DNA of 64,000 bases from Alistipes sp. GTDB taxonomy: Bacteria; Bacteroidota; Bacteroidia; Bacteroidales; Rikenellaceae. Positions 19,726 to 28,372 of the stretch are shown here, one piece after another. The stretch covers positions 134,445 to 198,444 of the forward strand of contig JAFVIB010000002.1 of NCBI GenBank assembly GCA_017474235.1, read 5' to 3'. The position numbers and the translations under genes were made by a program. How positions within the stretch are numbered: the stretch's first letter is position 1; every line of letters starts with the position of its first letter. A model generated the notes under the pieces. That model was not told where the DNA came from and did not search any database. It saw nothing but the letters and a program-made list of their open reading frames with translations.

Positions 19726-21177
19726 TTACTTTTTCTCCCAATGGAATGGAGCAAAGTCTGTATCGCTGCTCTTCCAGCTCGGTTTACGCATTGCATAGAT
19801 TATCAGCGGTATTATAATTACTATAAGACAGCCGACAACGAGTATTGTAACCCAAGTCTTAGGGCTTCCTGTTGGGATTTGTGCCGGTGGAATAAAACTG
19901 AGGATAAATGCCAGCAGAGAGCCGCAAAAACCGAGTCCGGCAATAATCCACATTGTAAAATTACCACCAAGGCGGAATGGTCGGTCACTACTCTTCATCT
20001 TATACCTGAGAACAATGGCTGCGGCAAAGAGCATCATATACATTATCAGATAGAGCGAGGCGGTCATCTGTGAGAGTATCTGATAGAACGACTGCACGCT
20101 CGGCATAACGACAAACAGCAGCGAGAGCAGAGTTACAATGCCACCTTGAATGAGCAAAATGTTGCGCTGAACACCATTCTTGTTACTCTTTTGGAAGAAT
20201 GGTGGCAGATAACCCGCCTTGCCAACGGTAAAGATACCCTTTGACGGACCGGCTACCCAAGTGAGTACTCCTGCAAGCACTCCGAACATAAGGGCGATGG
20301 CTATCAGTGGCGATGCCCACGACATATGCAGATACTCGAAATATCTGTCAAAACCAATTAGTAGTGACTGCGTTAGCGATACCTCTTTTGACGGAATAAT
20401 AAAGCCGAGAGAGAATGTGCCGAGGATAAATATCGATACGGTAATCAGTGAGCCGATAATGATAGCCTTCGGGTAGTTCTTTGTCGGGTTGTTTACCTCC
20501 ATCACATGGATACCCATCATCTCCATACCGGCATAGAAGAGGAATATACTGCTGGCGAGTACCAAATTGTCAAACTTCTTCAAGTCAGGGAAGAATCCGG
20601 CACTCATATCCATATTGTTATGACCTCCCGAAGCTAAGTAGATAATGCCGAGGACTATCAGCAGTCCGGCAGGGATAATCGTGCCGATAATACCTCCCCA
20701 CTTGCTTATTTTACCTACCCAACCAAGACCTTTGAGCGATATAAATGTTGCCGTCCAATATATTGCCAGCACCACAACAAGTGTAAATAACTTGTTTGAT
20801 GCCAACGCCATATCGTGTTGCTGATTCATACCGATAAAGGCGATAGATACCGCGCCGAAAGTCAGCACTGTAGGATACCATATTGTAGATTGTATCCATT
20901 GTAACCAGATGGCAAGAAAGCCCGTTTTGGCACCAAAAGCCTCGCCAATCCATCTGAAAACACCGCCCTCTTTATCGCTAAACATTGCTGCTAATTCTGC
21001 CGCTACCAATGCCGTAGGAATTAGGAATACAAATGCTGCAAAAAGATAGTAAAACGCTGAGCTTAAGCCATATACAGACTCTGCTGCAAGTCCTCTCAAA
21101 CTTACAACCGCTGTCACATTCATAATAGCCAGCGTTGCTACACTCAACCTAAAAGTAGAACTCTTATTATTTCCCAT
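19726..21177 (-). CDS. APC-family amino-acid permease, glutamate/GABA antiporter-like
   Basis: A 483-residue transporter with about 12 membrane segments. The start SSTFRLSVATLAIMNVTAVV and the segments LVAAELAAMFSDKEGGVFRW and FYAGMEMMGIHVMEVNNP resemble GadC-type glutamate:GABA and related exchangers. Members exchange an amino acid for its decarboxylated product to resist acid or gain energy; the partner decarboxylase is not in this window, so the substrate is open. The ATG at 21177 is preferred over one ten codons upstream because the protein then starts like its relatives. It ends against the fabI terminator. Confidence 0.82.
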   Translation of the reverse strand: MGNNKSSTFRLSVATLAIMNVTAVVSLRGLAAESVYGLSSAFYYLFAAFVFLIPTALVAAELAAMFSDKEGGVFRWIGEAFGAKTGFLAIWLQWIQSTIWYPTVLTFGAVSIAFIGMNQQHDMALASNKLFTLVVVLAIYWTATFISLKGLGWVGKISKWGGIIGTIIPAGLLIVLGIIYLASGGHNNMDMSAGFFPDLKKFDNLVLASSIFLFYAGMEMMGIHVMEVNNPTKNYPKAIIIGSLITVSIFILGTFSLGFIIPSKEVSLTQSLLIGFDRYFEYLHMSWASPLIAIALMFGVLAGVLTWVAGPSKGIFTVGKAGYLPPFFQKSNKNGVQRNILLIQGGIVTLLSLLFVVMPSVQSFYQILSQMTASLYLIMYMMLFAAAIVLRYKMKSSDRPFRLGGNFTMWIIAGLGFCGSLLAFILSFIPPAQIPTGSPKTWVTILVVGCLIVIIIPLIIYAMRKPSWKSSDTDFAPFHWEKK

Positions 21178-21227
21178 AAGCTGTAATATTTTGATGTTAT
21201 GCCGCAATTACAGCAACTACCAAGCCA

Positions 21228-21269
21228 AAAAAGAAAATGGGGCTGACTATAATTTTTTAGCCAGCCCCA
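21228..21269 (-). terminator. Terminator of the GH3 glucosidase gene
   Basis: On the minus strand TGGGGCTGGCTA and TAGTCAGCCCCA (21269-21238) form a 12-bp stem with one mismatch, followed by a T-rich run (21237-21228). Confidence 0.8.
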
Positions 21270-21290
21270 ATATGCGGTTAAGTTATTTGA

Positions 21291-23624
21291 TTATAAATTG
21301 TACCCGAAGTGAGTAGTCTGTGTACAGGTTAGTTTGGCTGTCAGATTATCGCACTGGATTGTAAATGTACCCTCTTCGAGGTGCCACTTGCCATCCTGAC
21401 CAACAAAGGCAAGCTCCTCGGCAGAGAGTTCAAACTCGACAGTTTTGCTCTGACCGGCAGCAAACTCTATCTTTGTAAAGTCACGCAGTCGGCGAGCGTC
21501 AGGAATGACAGATGCGACATCGTCATTGATAAAGAGCAGAACGCTGTGCTTTGCAGAGCGCGTGCCGCAGTTCTTAACATCAACAGCAATGCGGATTGTA
21601 TCTCCCGACTTAAACTCTGCACCCTCCACAACGCGCAGATTGCTATACTCAAACGGGGTGTAAGAGAGACCGTAGCCGAAAGCCCACTGTACAGATACAA
21701 CGGCGTTGTAGTCGTACGCACCCTCCATAGTTTCAACCTGCTCAGAGACCTTATGGTCGTAGGTTGTCATAGCGTGTGGATACCTCTGATAGGTATAAGG
21801 GAGACGACCTGAAGGGTTTACCTTGCCATAGATAATATCGGAAACAGCCTGAGCACCCTCTGTGCCCGGAAGGTAGGTGTGAAGTACCGCCTTGACACCA
21901 TCAACAAATGAAGAGATAATTCTACCGCGACCCTCGTTGAGAATAAGGACCACAGGCTTACCTGTTGCAATAAGGGCTTTGGCAAGAGCCTGCTGATTTG
22001 GAGAGATAGCCATATCGGTTATATTACCCGGGGTCTCGCAGTATGAGTTCTCACCAAGGCAGAGCAGAATAACATCTACGCCCTTTGCTGCTCGTACAGC
22101 CGCCTGAATATCTATATTGCCTTCAGCCTCGAAATTGCGTCTGTCATTGAGATACTCTACGCCGGCAGCATATCGTACATTTGTAGTCGAGTTGTTACGA
22201 ATAGCATCGAGAAGTGTTACACCGTCCGGTAGAACTCTATCTACAGCATCTCCCTGCCAAGAGTAGCTCCAACCACCACAGAGCGGACGCATAAGGTCTG
22301 CATTAGGACCGGCAACAAGGACCTTTGTATTGGCAGCCAAAGGCAGAATATTCCCCTCATTTTTCAGCAGTGTTATAGACTCAGCTGCGGCATCATAGCA
22401 GGCTTGACGAATCTCTGCGCCGTGGAACTTAGGGTAGTCGGCAAGATATGTATTTGGTCGCTCCATAAGCCCAAGTCGCAACTTCAGACGCACGATTCGG
22501 CTGACCGCATCGTCTATACGCTCTTGCGACACTTTACCCTCCTTGACAAGCTCGATAAGCAGTGGACAGAACTCTACTTGGTGTGGAATCATTGACATAT
22601 CCACACCTGCGTTGATAGCTATACGGATAGCGTCTTTATGGTCTGTGGCAATCTTCTCACGGGTGTAGAGGTTGATAATATCCATCCAATCGGTCACTAT
22701 CATACCGTCCCAATTCAGACCCTCTTTGAGCCATACAGTGAGTAGCTGGTGGTCTGCGTGTGTCGGAATACCGTTGATAGATGCAGAGTTTACCATAATA
22801 GATAGCGCACCAGCCTCGATAGCAGCCTTGAATGGGGCAAAGTGCTTCTCTCGTAACTCCGGAAGAGAGACATAAGCAGGGGTGCGGTCTTGACCCGAGT
22901 TTGTCATACCGTATGCCAAGAAGTGCTTCGGACAAGAGGCTACATGGTATTGGTCGATATGGTTAGGATCGTCGCCTTGATAACCTAAAACCATTTGGCG
23001 AGCCATCTCGGCACTCAGATATGCATCCTCCGAGAAGCTCTCCCATTGGCGCGACCAAGATGATTTGCGACCAAGGTCAAGGGTTGGAGAGAAGTTCCAC
23101 GGGAGATTTGCTGCACGCAACTCATAGGCAGTCATCTCTGCCATAGTGCGTACAATGTCGCGGTTAAAAGATGCTGCGGCATTGACCTCCTGCGGGAAGA
23201 GTGGCGAGGCATAGGTGTATGTCGCACCGTGAATAGCATCTATGCCGTAGAGAATAGGCAGACCGATATGGCGGAGAGAGACATCGTTAAACTTCTCTAC
23301 CAAAGGATTCCACTCCTCGGCTCTCAAGGCTCTGCCCGGGGCGTTGAGTACAGAGCCGAACTTATATTGCTCTGCAATCTGCTCAAGGCGTGTTTCGTCC
23401 ATCTCAAATTTGGCGTCAAGAGGCTTCTTTGAGATGTCTTCTCCAAAAAAGTCGATATTGACCTGAGCCATCTGACCCACCTTCTCCTCAAGGGTCATAC
23501 TTTTAACTATCTTTTTAACCTGCTGCTCAATATCCCTGTCGGGCTCAATGGCAGGCTTTGGGTTGCTGCTGCATCCAACAGAGAGGAGTAGTGCAAAGAT
23601 TTGTAAAACTTTTAGGTGTTTCAT
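21291..23624 (-). CDS. bglX: GH3 beta-glucosidase lipoprotein (BglX-like)
   Basis: A 777-residue glycoside hydrolase with lipobox LLSVGC (Cys18), expected in the periplasm or at the outer membrane. It removes terminal beta-linked glucose or xylose from oligosaccharides. The catalytic (beta/alpha)8 domain carries CPKHFLAYGMTNSGQD and the nucleophile aspartate in GMIVTDWMDIINLY. The second domain (LPLAANTKVLVAGPNADLM) and a C-terminal FnIII-like domain follow, as in BglX. No SusC/D pair is next to it, so it is not in an obvious polysaccharide utilisation locus. Confidence 0.92.
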   Translation of the reverse strand: MKHLKVLQIFALLLSVGCSSNPKPAIEPDRDIEQQVKKIVKSMTLEEKVGQMAQVNIDFFGEDISKKPLDAKFEMDETRLEQIAEQYKFGSVLNAPGRALRAEEWNPLVEKFNDVSLRHIGLPILYGIDAIHGATYTYASPLFPQEVNAAASFNRDIVRTMAEMTAYELRAANLPWNFSPTLDLGRKSSWSRQWESFSEDAYLSAEMARQMVLGYQGDDPNHIDQYHVASCPKHFLAYGMTNSGQDRTPAYVSLPELREKHFAPFKAAIEAGALSIMVNSASINGIPTHADHQLLTVWLKEGLNWDGMIVTDWMDIINLYTREKIATDHKDAIRIAINAGVDMSMIPHQVEFCPLLIELVKEGKVSQERIDDAVSRIVRLKLRLGLMERPNTYLADYPKFHGAEIRQACYDAAAESITLLKNEGNILPLAANTKVLVAGPNADLMRPLCGGWSYSWQGDAVDRVLPDGVTLLDAIRNNSTTNVRYAAGVEYLNDRRNFEAEGNIDIQAAVRAAKGVDVILLCLGENSYCETPGNITDMAISPNQQALAKALIATGKPVVLILNEGRGRIISSFVDGVKAVLHTYLPGTEGAQAVSDIIYGKVNPSGRLPYTYQRYPHAMTTYDHKVSEQVETMEGAYDYNAVVSVQWAFGYGLSYTPFEYSNLRVVEGAEFKSGDTIRIAVDVKNCGTRSAKHSVLLFINDDVASVIPDARRLRDFTKIEFAAGQSKTVEFELSAEELAFVGQDGKWHLEEGTFTIQCDNLTAKLTCTQTTHFGYNL

Positions 23625-23659
23625 AGATTAAAGTTTTAATGGTTATTTAGTACTATTTG

Positions 23660-24580
23660 TTATCTCAAGTGGTCGAGCAGTGGGCTGTCTGACCTTATCG
23701 GGGTGCCATTATAGTCAAAGCCGCACAGAGTGTCATCGTCATAGTAGTAGAAGAGTGTATTGTGGGTGTCGTAGTAGAGATTGTCGATGGTTGTAGGGAT
23801 AATTATAGCCCCGCAGCCGTCTATCACTCCACACCCCTCTGCAGTCTCTACAATGGCACGATTCTCATAAAAGTCGCCTGCCCATATATACTTGGCAGGA
23901 ATGGCTACAACTCCGTTGCTGTTTCTAAAGCCGTACAGACCATTGTCGCAGTAGCGTACCATACCGTTACTGCTGTCAAAGCAGTCGTAGTCGTTGGTGG
24001 TATATGGGCTCTCAATATCGCATAGTAACATATTGCTCGTCCTAAACATAGCTCGTAGCGTCTCAAAATCGTCGTGACAACCATCCATAGTGGCAAAGTG
24101 GTAGCGAATAGGGTAGAGACGATTGTCTGTGCCGACAATGATATTCTCAGCTGTCAGACAATTATGGCTGAAGCCTACTTTGCGACATACCCTCTCAAGG
24201 CTATCTATCATCTGCAATGCCTGCACACTCTCAATTGGAGAGGTGGCAAGGGTTGTCCCCTCGGGGATAAATTGTATGACTATATCTGCCGAATGTTCGG
24301 CATTGAGTAGCTCGTTACGAAGGGGTATATACGGGCATAGTTGGCTGCTGGGTGGTGACTCTAACTCTTTGCAAAGGTTTATATCCATAGGTTGTAGCGG
24401 AATATAGACCAATGCTCTGCCTCGACTACTTGACTTTATCAGCAGCTCTGCAAATCCGTATGCGCCATCTATGGATACACAGACATTACTATCACTCAGG
24501 TCAAAGTGTCGCCACAATGTCCTGAAGTGGTCCTGCGGAGTGGTTAATGCGCTTAGTATCCAAGATAGTTGTACGCTCAT
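23660..24580 (-). CDS. Degenerate kinase-like domain fused to WG repeats
   Basis: A 306-residue cytoplasmic-looking protein without a signal peptide. Residues about 30-200 resemble a protein kinase fold: a possible catalytic-loop counterpart is FSHNCLTAENIIVG, where kinases have HxDLKxxN. The usual loop aspartate is replaced and I see no clear DFG. Residues about 205-300 contain WG/KWG-type repeats (GLYGFRNSNGVVAIPAKY, GCGVIDGCGAIIIPT, LCGFDYNGTPI). The protein is probably a binding module, not an active kinase. It has its own promoter (24588-24618) with almost no leader. Confidence 0.6.
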   Translation of the reverse strand: MSVQLSWILSALTTPQDHFRTLWRHFDLSDSNVCVSIDGAYGFAELLIKSSSRGRALVYIPLQPMDINLCKELESPPSSQLCPYIPLRNELLNAEHSADIVIQFIPEGTTLATSPIESVQALQMIDSLERVCRKVGFSHNCLTAENIIVGTDNRLYPIRYHFATMDGCHDDFETLRAMFRTSNMLLCDIESPYTTNDYDCFDSSNGMVRYCDNGLYGFRNSNGVVAIPAKYIWAGDFYENRAIVETAEGCGVIDGCGAIIIPTTIDNLYYDTHNTLFYYYDDDTLCGFDYNGTPIRSDSPLLDHLR

Positions 24581-24587
24581 AGTTTTA

Positions 24588-24618
24588 CAAAGGTACGAAA
24601 AAAGCCGGATTATTTCAA
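24588..24618 (-). promoter_or_regulatory. Predicted promoter of the kinase-like/WG gene
   Basis: On the minus strand TTG (24618-24616) and TACCTTTG (24595-24588) are 20 nt apart. The ATG follows 7 nt after the -7 box, so the transcript would be leaderless or nearly so. The -33 box lies inside the terminator hairpin of the upstream gene. Confidence 0.6.
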
Positions 24619-24626
24619 TCCGGCTT
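24596..24626 (-). terminator. Terminator of the HMA-domain gene
   Basis: AAGCCGGATT (24602-24611) and AATCCGGCTT (24617-24626) form a perfect 10-bp stem with a 5-nt loop; on the minus strand it is followed by five or more T. It overlaps the next gene's promoter. Confidence 0.85.
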
Positions 24627-24646
24627 GTAAATATTGTGACTAACTA

Positions 24647-25024
24647 CTAATGGTTATGACCGTGGTGAGAGTGGTCGTGAGAGTTATGAGAGTGGTTGTG
24701 ATGCTCCTTGTAGTGAGCATACTCCTCAGCTGTCATATGCTTGAAAACCTTAACCTTAAGGTCGCCAAAAGATGGCTTCAGACCTTCCGGAGAGTTCTTT
24801 GACGCATCGTAAGTTACAGATACGGTCTTTGTCGCAACATCACACTTGATGCTCTTCACGCCCTTGCCATAGAAGTTGTCGTAAATCTTCTTTGCGCAGT
24901 TCTCACAGTCGATGTCTGTTACAAAAACGGTTGTTACAATCTGCTTTGCAGGCTTTGAAGCCTTCTGTGCTGATGCACCTGCAACGGTCAAAAGCGCAAG
25001 TGCCAAAATGATAATTTTCTTCAT
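24647..25024 (-). CDS. Secreted heavy-metal-associated (HMA) domain protein with His-rich tail
   Basis: A 125-residue protein with a signal peptide (MKKIIILALALLTVAGASAQ). An HMA domain contains the metal-binding pair Cys40 and Cys43 in DIDCENCAKK, the CxxC site seen in copper chaperones. The last 20 residues are mostly histidine (HYKEHHNHSHNSHDHSHHGH), a second metal-binding site. It lies downstream of a TonB-dependent receptor whose relatives pair with such proteins. A role in periplasmic copper or other soft-metal handling is inferred. Confidence 0.85.
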   Translation of the reverse strand: MKKIIILALALLTVAGASAQKASKPAKQIVTTVFVTDIDCENCAKKIYDNFYGKGVKSIKCDVATKTVSVTYDASKNSPEGLKPSFGDLKVKVFKHMTAEEYAHYKEHHNHSHNSHDHSHHGHNH

Positions 25025-25041
25025 AGTTTTATTGTTTTTTT

Positions 25042-25087
25042 AGTTGTTAGTACAAGTTAAATTAGTACAAGTTAAATCTTACGCCAA
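25042..25087 (-). pseudogene. Second copy of the TonB receptor 3' end, partly duplicated again
   Basis: 25062-25087 is identical over 26 nt to the receptor's last codons and stop at 25170-25195. A further 15-bp partial copy (25047-25061) follows it on the minus strand. It is a non-functional fragment lying between the receptor and HMA genes. Confidence 0.75.
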
Positions 25088-25164
25088 CTTAAGTCACCCT
25101 CACAGGAGGGGGATTTAGGGGGTGGGTAACACGCTTTATATATATTGGCGTTACCACCGCCCGC
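25088..25164. repeat. G-rich palindromic element after the TonB receptor gene
   Basis: It has AAGTCACCCT (25091-25100) and the core GGGGGATTTAGGGGG (25108-25122), identical to the core at 7195-7209. GGTGGGTAAC...GTTACCACC forms a hairpin around 25121-25159. 25138-25151 is a perfect 14-bp inverted copy of receptor coding sequence at 25189-25202. The whole interval lies between two copies of the receptor's end. Confidence 0.75.
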
Positions 25165-25169
25165 AGTTG

Positions 25170-27515
25170 TTAGTACAAGTTAAATCTTACGCCAATATAT
25201 ATCTTTCTACCCATAAGTGGTCCCCAAACACAAGCGGAGTTAAATGCAGTGCTGTATGGGCTCTCTGCGCTTAAAATTGGGTCTTTCTGGCGGAAACCGG
25301 CGATATTCTCGCAACCGAGGTAGATATCCCACTGCTTGATTTTGCGGGTTACCTGCGCAAAGAACATCGGGTAGATTGGCGAGTAGCTGCTATCTGCCAA
25401 AATGCCTGTCTGTGTAGGTATGCGGCTCTTGCCGTTCAGCTGTGCTGTAACATCGAATGTCCAACGACGCATAGGTGTTGCATATTGGATATTAAGCAGA
25501 GTCTTAAAGCGGCTTACAAGAGGTCGCTCAACGAGCTGCTGACTGCCATCGGCGCGAGTGATTGTATATTTGCTGTCTGTATATCTGAAGGTGGCAAATA
25601 TATCGAGTCGCTCAACCGGTGTCCAACTTAAATCTACCTGATAGGTATTTGTAAACGACTTGCCGTCTGTTGTATATACATATATATTTTCGGCATCGCG
25701 CTCCTGATCTACAATAACGCTGTGGTAGAGCTGTGTGCGGAAGTAGTCGAAGCTGATTGTCATATCCTGATAGTCGATAGTCGAGAATGTCTGCGCAAAC
25801 GAACCTCCGGCAGTCAAAGCCCTCTCCATACGGTCGAATGTACGGTCAAACGGAGCGTCGAATACAATTCTGCGACCTGTCGCCATAATGCCGATATTGT
25901 CTGTAATAATATCGGTCGGACGATAACCCAAGCCGGCAGAGCCACGCAAGACAGTTGTCGGAGTGATGTTCCACTTGATATGTCCTCGTGGAGTGATAAG
26001 GTGCTTGCGGAAGTAGGCGTTGTAGTCATATCTAAAACCTGCTACAACAGAGAACTTCTCCTTGATATTGTATGTATATTCGGCATAGGCTCCCACCTCT
26101 GTCTCGTTGCGGTCGAAGGAACGCAGGATGTTGTTTGTATCAACACTACCCCACACACCATCACGACCCCAAGTGCGGTCTGTCAGCTGCTCGTTTACCC
26201 AGCGTGATGATGCCGAGAGACCTGTAGCAAGCAGAGAGTTGTATGTAAAGTAGTGGGTGTACATCAGGTTGAGGTTTGCCATGTGCTGACCGCCTGTATA
26301 ACCCTTATCTGCACCAAAATATGCGTTCTCATTGAAGAAGTCGTAATCGACAATCATCGCCACATTCGAGCGCATCTCCTCGTTCTCATCCTTGTCAAAT
26401 ACCGCAGCACCGACAGGCTTACCGAGCTTGAAGTATGCGTTTGCCTCCTGATTTGCAACAACAGAGCCGTAGATATTCTGCTCGCGCCACCAATCGTACC
26501 ACGCTTTACCATCTTTATCCTCCTTCATAGACTCCTTGAAGCCCATCTGACCACCTACGCGATGGTCATTTACATACTTCGCACCCCAACGCACCTGAAT
26601 ACCGTTGTCGCCCTGATAGAGCCAACGATTGGCAATGTTGAATTGACGAGCCATAGGCAGGTCGCGGTAGCCGTCGTGATTGTGGTCGTAGCTCTTTGTA
26701 TCAACCGACGCGTGCGCAAGGATAACTGTCGAAAGTTTCTTGTCTTTAGTTACAGGTAGCGCGGTCGAGAGGTTTACCTCCGGTTTAAGCTCGTTGTCAA
26801 AGTAGAGGTTCACAAAGAGTCGCTCCTCGTCTGTTGGCTTGCGATGCTCGAGATTAATCTGTCCCGTAACAGCCTCGTGACCCGCTGTAACCGATGAAAT
26901 ACCCTTTGATACCTGAATAGAGTTGAGCCACATACCCGGGGTGTAACCAAGACCGTAAGGGGCACTGAGTCCGCGCATAATTGCACGATTTTCGTCGAGA
27001 ATCTGAGTATATGTTCCGGCAAGTCCGAGCATCTTAATCTGACGCGCTCCCGAGATAGCGTCACTATAACCGACGGTTACCGATGCAGAGTTCTCGAAAC
27101 TCTCGGCAAGGTTACAGCAAGCCATCTTGCAAAGTCCTGCAAATGAGATGTTTTCGTTCTTCAGAATACCCTCGTGCGAGATGTAATTTCCCCTTAGTGT
27201 ACCCTCGACAACAACGCTCTCGACAGCAACACCCTCAACAAGGTTGAAGATGACCTCGGTGGTGGTCTTATCGACAGCCACAGTATCGTTTGTATAGCCA
27301 AGGAAAGAGCCTACAAGTTTGTTGTAGTCCTTTACGCGATGAAGGCGGAAATTACCATTCATATCGGCAGCCTCGCCGACATTTGTATCAGCCCAATAGA
27401 CCGACGCACCCGGAAGCGGATTGCCCGCAGCATCGAGTACTCGACCTGTAATATCTTGTGCCGATACACTCACTGCACAGAGTGCAGCAAAAAGTGTGAA
27501 AATTGATTTTTTCAT
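25170..27515 (-). CDS. TonB-dependent outer-membrane receptor, probably for metal
   Basis: A 781-residue receptor. After the signal peptide (MKKSIFTLFAALCAVSVSAQ) comes a carboxypeptidase-like domain (ITGRVLDAAGNPLPGASVYW), a plug domain (GARQIKMLGLAGTYTQILDE, VSKGISSVTAGHEAVTGQIN) and a 22-strand barrel ending IYIGVRFNLY. Cysteines in FAGLCKMACCNLAESF are unusual and may bind metal at the plug. Its neighbours encode an HMA protein and a Cys/His-rich membrane protein, so metal or metallophore uptake is the best inference; it has no SusD partner. The 3' end is duplicated downstream. Confidence 0.9.
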   Translation of the reverse strand: MKKSIFTLFAALCAVSVSAQDITGRVLDAAGNPLPGASVYWADTNVGEAADMNGNFRLHRVKDYNKLVGSFLGYTNDTVAVDKTTTEVIFNLVEGVAVESVVVEGTLRGNYISHEGILKNENISFAGLCKMACCNLAESFENSASVTVGYSDAISGARQIKMLGLAGTYTQILDENRAIMRGLSAPYGLGYTPGMWLNSIQVSKGISSVTAGHEAVTGQINLEHRKPTDEERLFVNLYFDNELKPEVNLSTALPVTKDKKLSTVILAHASVDTKSYDHNHDGYRDLPMARQFNIANRWLYQGDNGIQVRWGAKYVNDHRVGGQMGFKESMKEDKDGKAWYDWWREQNIYGSVVANQEANAYFKLGKPVGAAVFDKDENEEMRSNVAMIVDYDFFNENAYFGADKGYTGGQHMANLNLMYTHYFTYNSLLATGLSASSRWVNEQLTDRTWGRDGVWGSVDTNNILRSFDRNETEVGAYAEYTYNIKEKFSVVAGFRYDYNAYFRKHLITPRGHIKWNITPTTVLRGSAGLGYRPTDIITDNIGIMATGRRIVFDAPFDRTFDRMERALTAGGSFAQTFSTIDYQDMTISFDYFRTQLYHSVIVDQERDAENIYVYTTDGKSFTNTYQVDLSWTPVERLDIFATFRYTDSKYTITRADGSQQLVERPLVSRFKTLLNIQYATPMRRWTFDVTAQLNGKSRIPTQTGILADSSYSPIYPMFFAQVTRKIKQWDIYLGCENIAGFRQKDPILSAESPYSTAFNSACVWGPLMGRKIYIGVRFNLY

Positions 27516-27569
27516 AGCTGTAAGTTATTGAACATAAATAGTTTGGCGGATACTCTCCGCAAAAGTAAT

Positions 27570-27980
27570 TTATGCAATAACAGGAGGGGCTCTAAGTCCC
27601 GATAGCGAGACATATTCGGCGACAAGAAGTGGTGTTTTTCGCCTATAAAACAGCTTTGTGACCGTTTGAACTGCAACAGGCTCTGCCTGCTCCTGCATAG
27701 ATGGCAGAATGCTGCACACCATAGGGGCGATGTTTGCCACAGACAACTTCTCGTAGTTGTACAGATCAATCTCGGTCGAGTGGTCATGATGACAACCGCA
27801 ATCTGACGGATACTTGATACCCTCGCCCTGACTGTGGTGACAGTGTTGGCAAGAGCTGTGATGAGTCTGAATATGCTGACTGCGTGAGCAGTGACAGAGA
27901 ATTACAGAGAGCGCACCTCCGCAGCTTGCCACAAGATATATGGCAAGAATAAGTGAAGATATGACCCTCTTTAACTTCAT
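27570..27980 (-). CDS. Cys/His-rich membrane-anchored protein of the metal locus
   Basis: A 136-residue protein with an N-terminal hydrophobic segment (about 7-28). It is followed by many potential metal ligands: ILCHCSRSQHIQTHHSSC, CQHCHHSQ and DCGCHHDH. It ends SLSGLRAPPVIA, similar to small Bacteroidetes proteins found beside metal TonB receptors (the HYC-CC-PP type); that assignment is from memory and tentative. It starts 1 bp after the PqqD-like gene ends and lies 54 bp before the receptor. Confidence 0.65.
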   Translation of the reverse strand: MKLKRVISSLILAIYLVASCGGALSVILCHCSRSQHIQTHHSSCQHCHHSQGEGIKYPSDCGCHHDHSTEIDLYNYEKLSVANIAPMVCSILPSMQEQAEPVAVQTVTKLFYRRKTPLLVAEYVSLSGLRAPPVIA

Positions 27981-27981
27981 A

Positions 27982-28248
27982 CTACTCTACAAGCCCACAC
28001 TCGTTTAACTTCTCAATCCACTTGGCTGCATCTGCTGCTGCGACCTCTGCCTCGACATCGTAGTTGTCGGTAAGAATCTTGACAACATCATCAGCCTCAA
28101 ACTCCCTGCCCTGCAACTGCTCCCAAAGCAGCATAGAGGTCTGGTTGAGCGAGATTACGCGGGTCATATCTGCACCGAAACGACCCTGCTTGATAATCAC
28201 ATTTTCGCCCGCAATAGAGCGAACTTTATATCCTTCTTTGAATTTCAT
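27982..28248 (-). CDS. PqqD-like small protein
   Basis: An 88-residue protein of the PqqD fold (RiPP recognition element type). It matches in length and in segments RVISLNQTSMLLWEQLQGRE and ADDVVKILTDNYDVEAEV. PqqD proteins deliver precursor peptides to modifying enzymes, but no radical SAM or precursor gene is evident next to it. It forms the head of the metal-locus operon, with its ATG 4 nt after a TATCTTTG box. Confidence 0.8.
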   Translation of the reverse strand: MKFKEGYKVRSIAGENVIIKQGRFGADMTRVISLNQTSMLLWEQLQGREFEADDVVKILTDNYDVEAEVAAADAAKWIEKLNECGLVE

Positions 28249-28252
28249 GCCA

Positions 28253-28260
28253 CAAAGATA
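28253..28260 (-). promoter_or_regulatory. -7 box before the PqqD-like gene
   Basis: TATCTTTG on the minus strand, 4 nt before the ATG at 28248. No TTG is found 19-23 nt upstream, so the promoter is only half supported. Confidence 0.4.
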
Positions 28261-28322
28261 GTGAAAATAGAGATTGTTGATAACTTTTTTTGTTAATTTT
28301 TCTTAAAAACCATAAAAAATTC

Positions 28323-28330
28323 TATCTTTG
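28323..28330 (+). promoter_or_regulatory. -7 box before plsC
   Basis: TATCTTTG on the plus strand, 42 nt before the ATG at 28373. The nearest TTTTG is about 30 nt upstream, too far for a standard -33 box. Confidence 0.45.
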
Positions 28331-28372
28331 CACAGATATATGTACATTGGGAATTGTAACCATTTTTGAACT

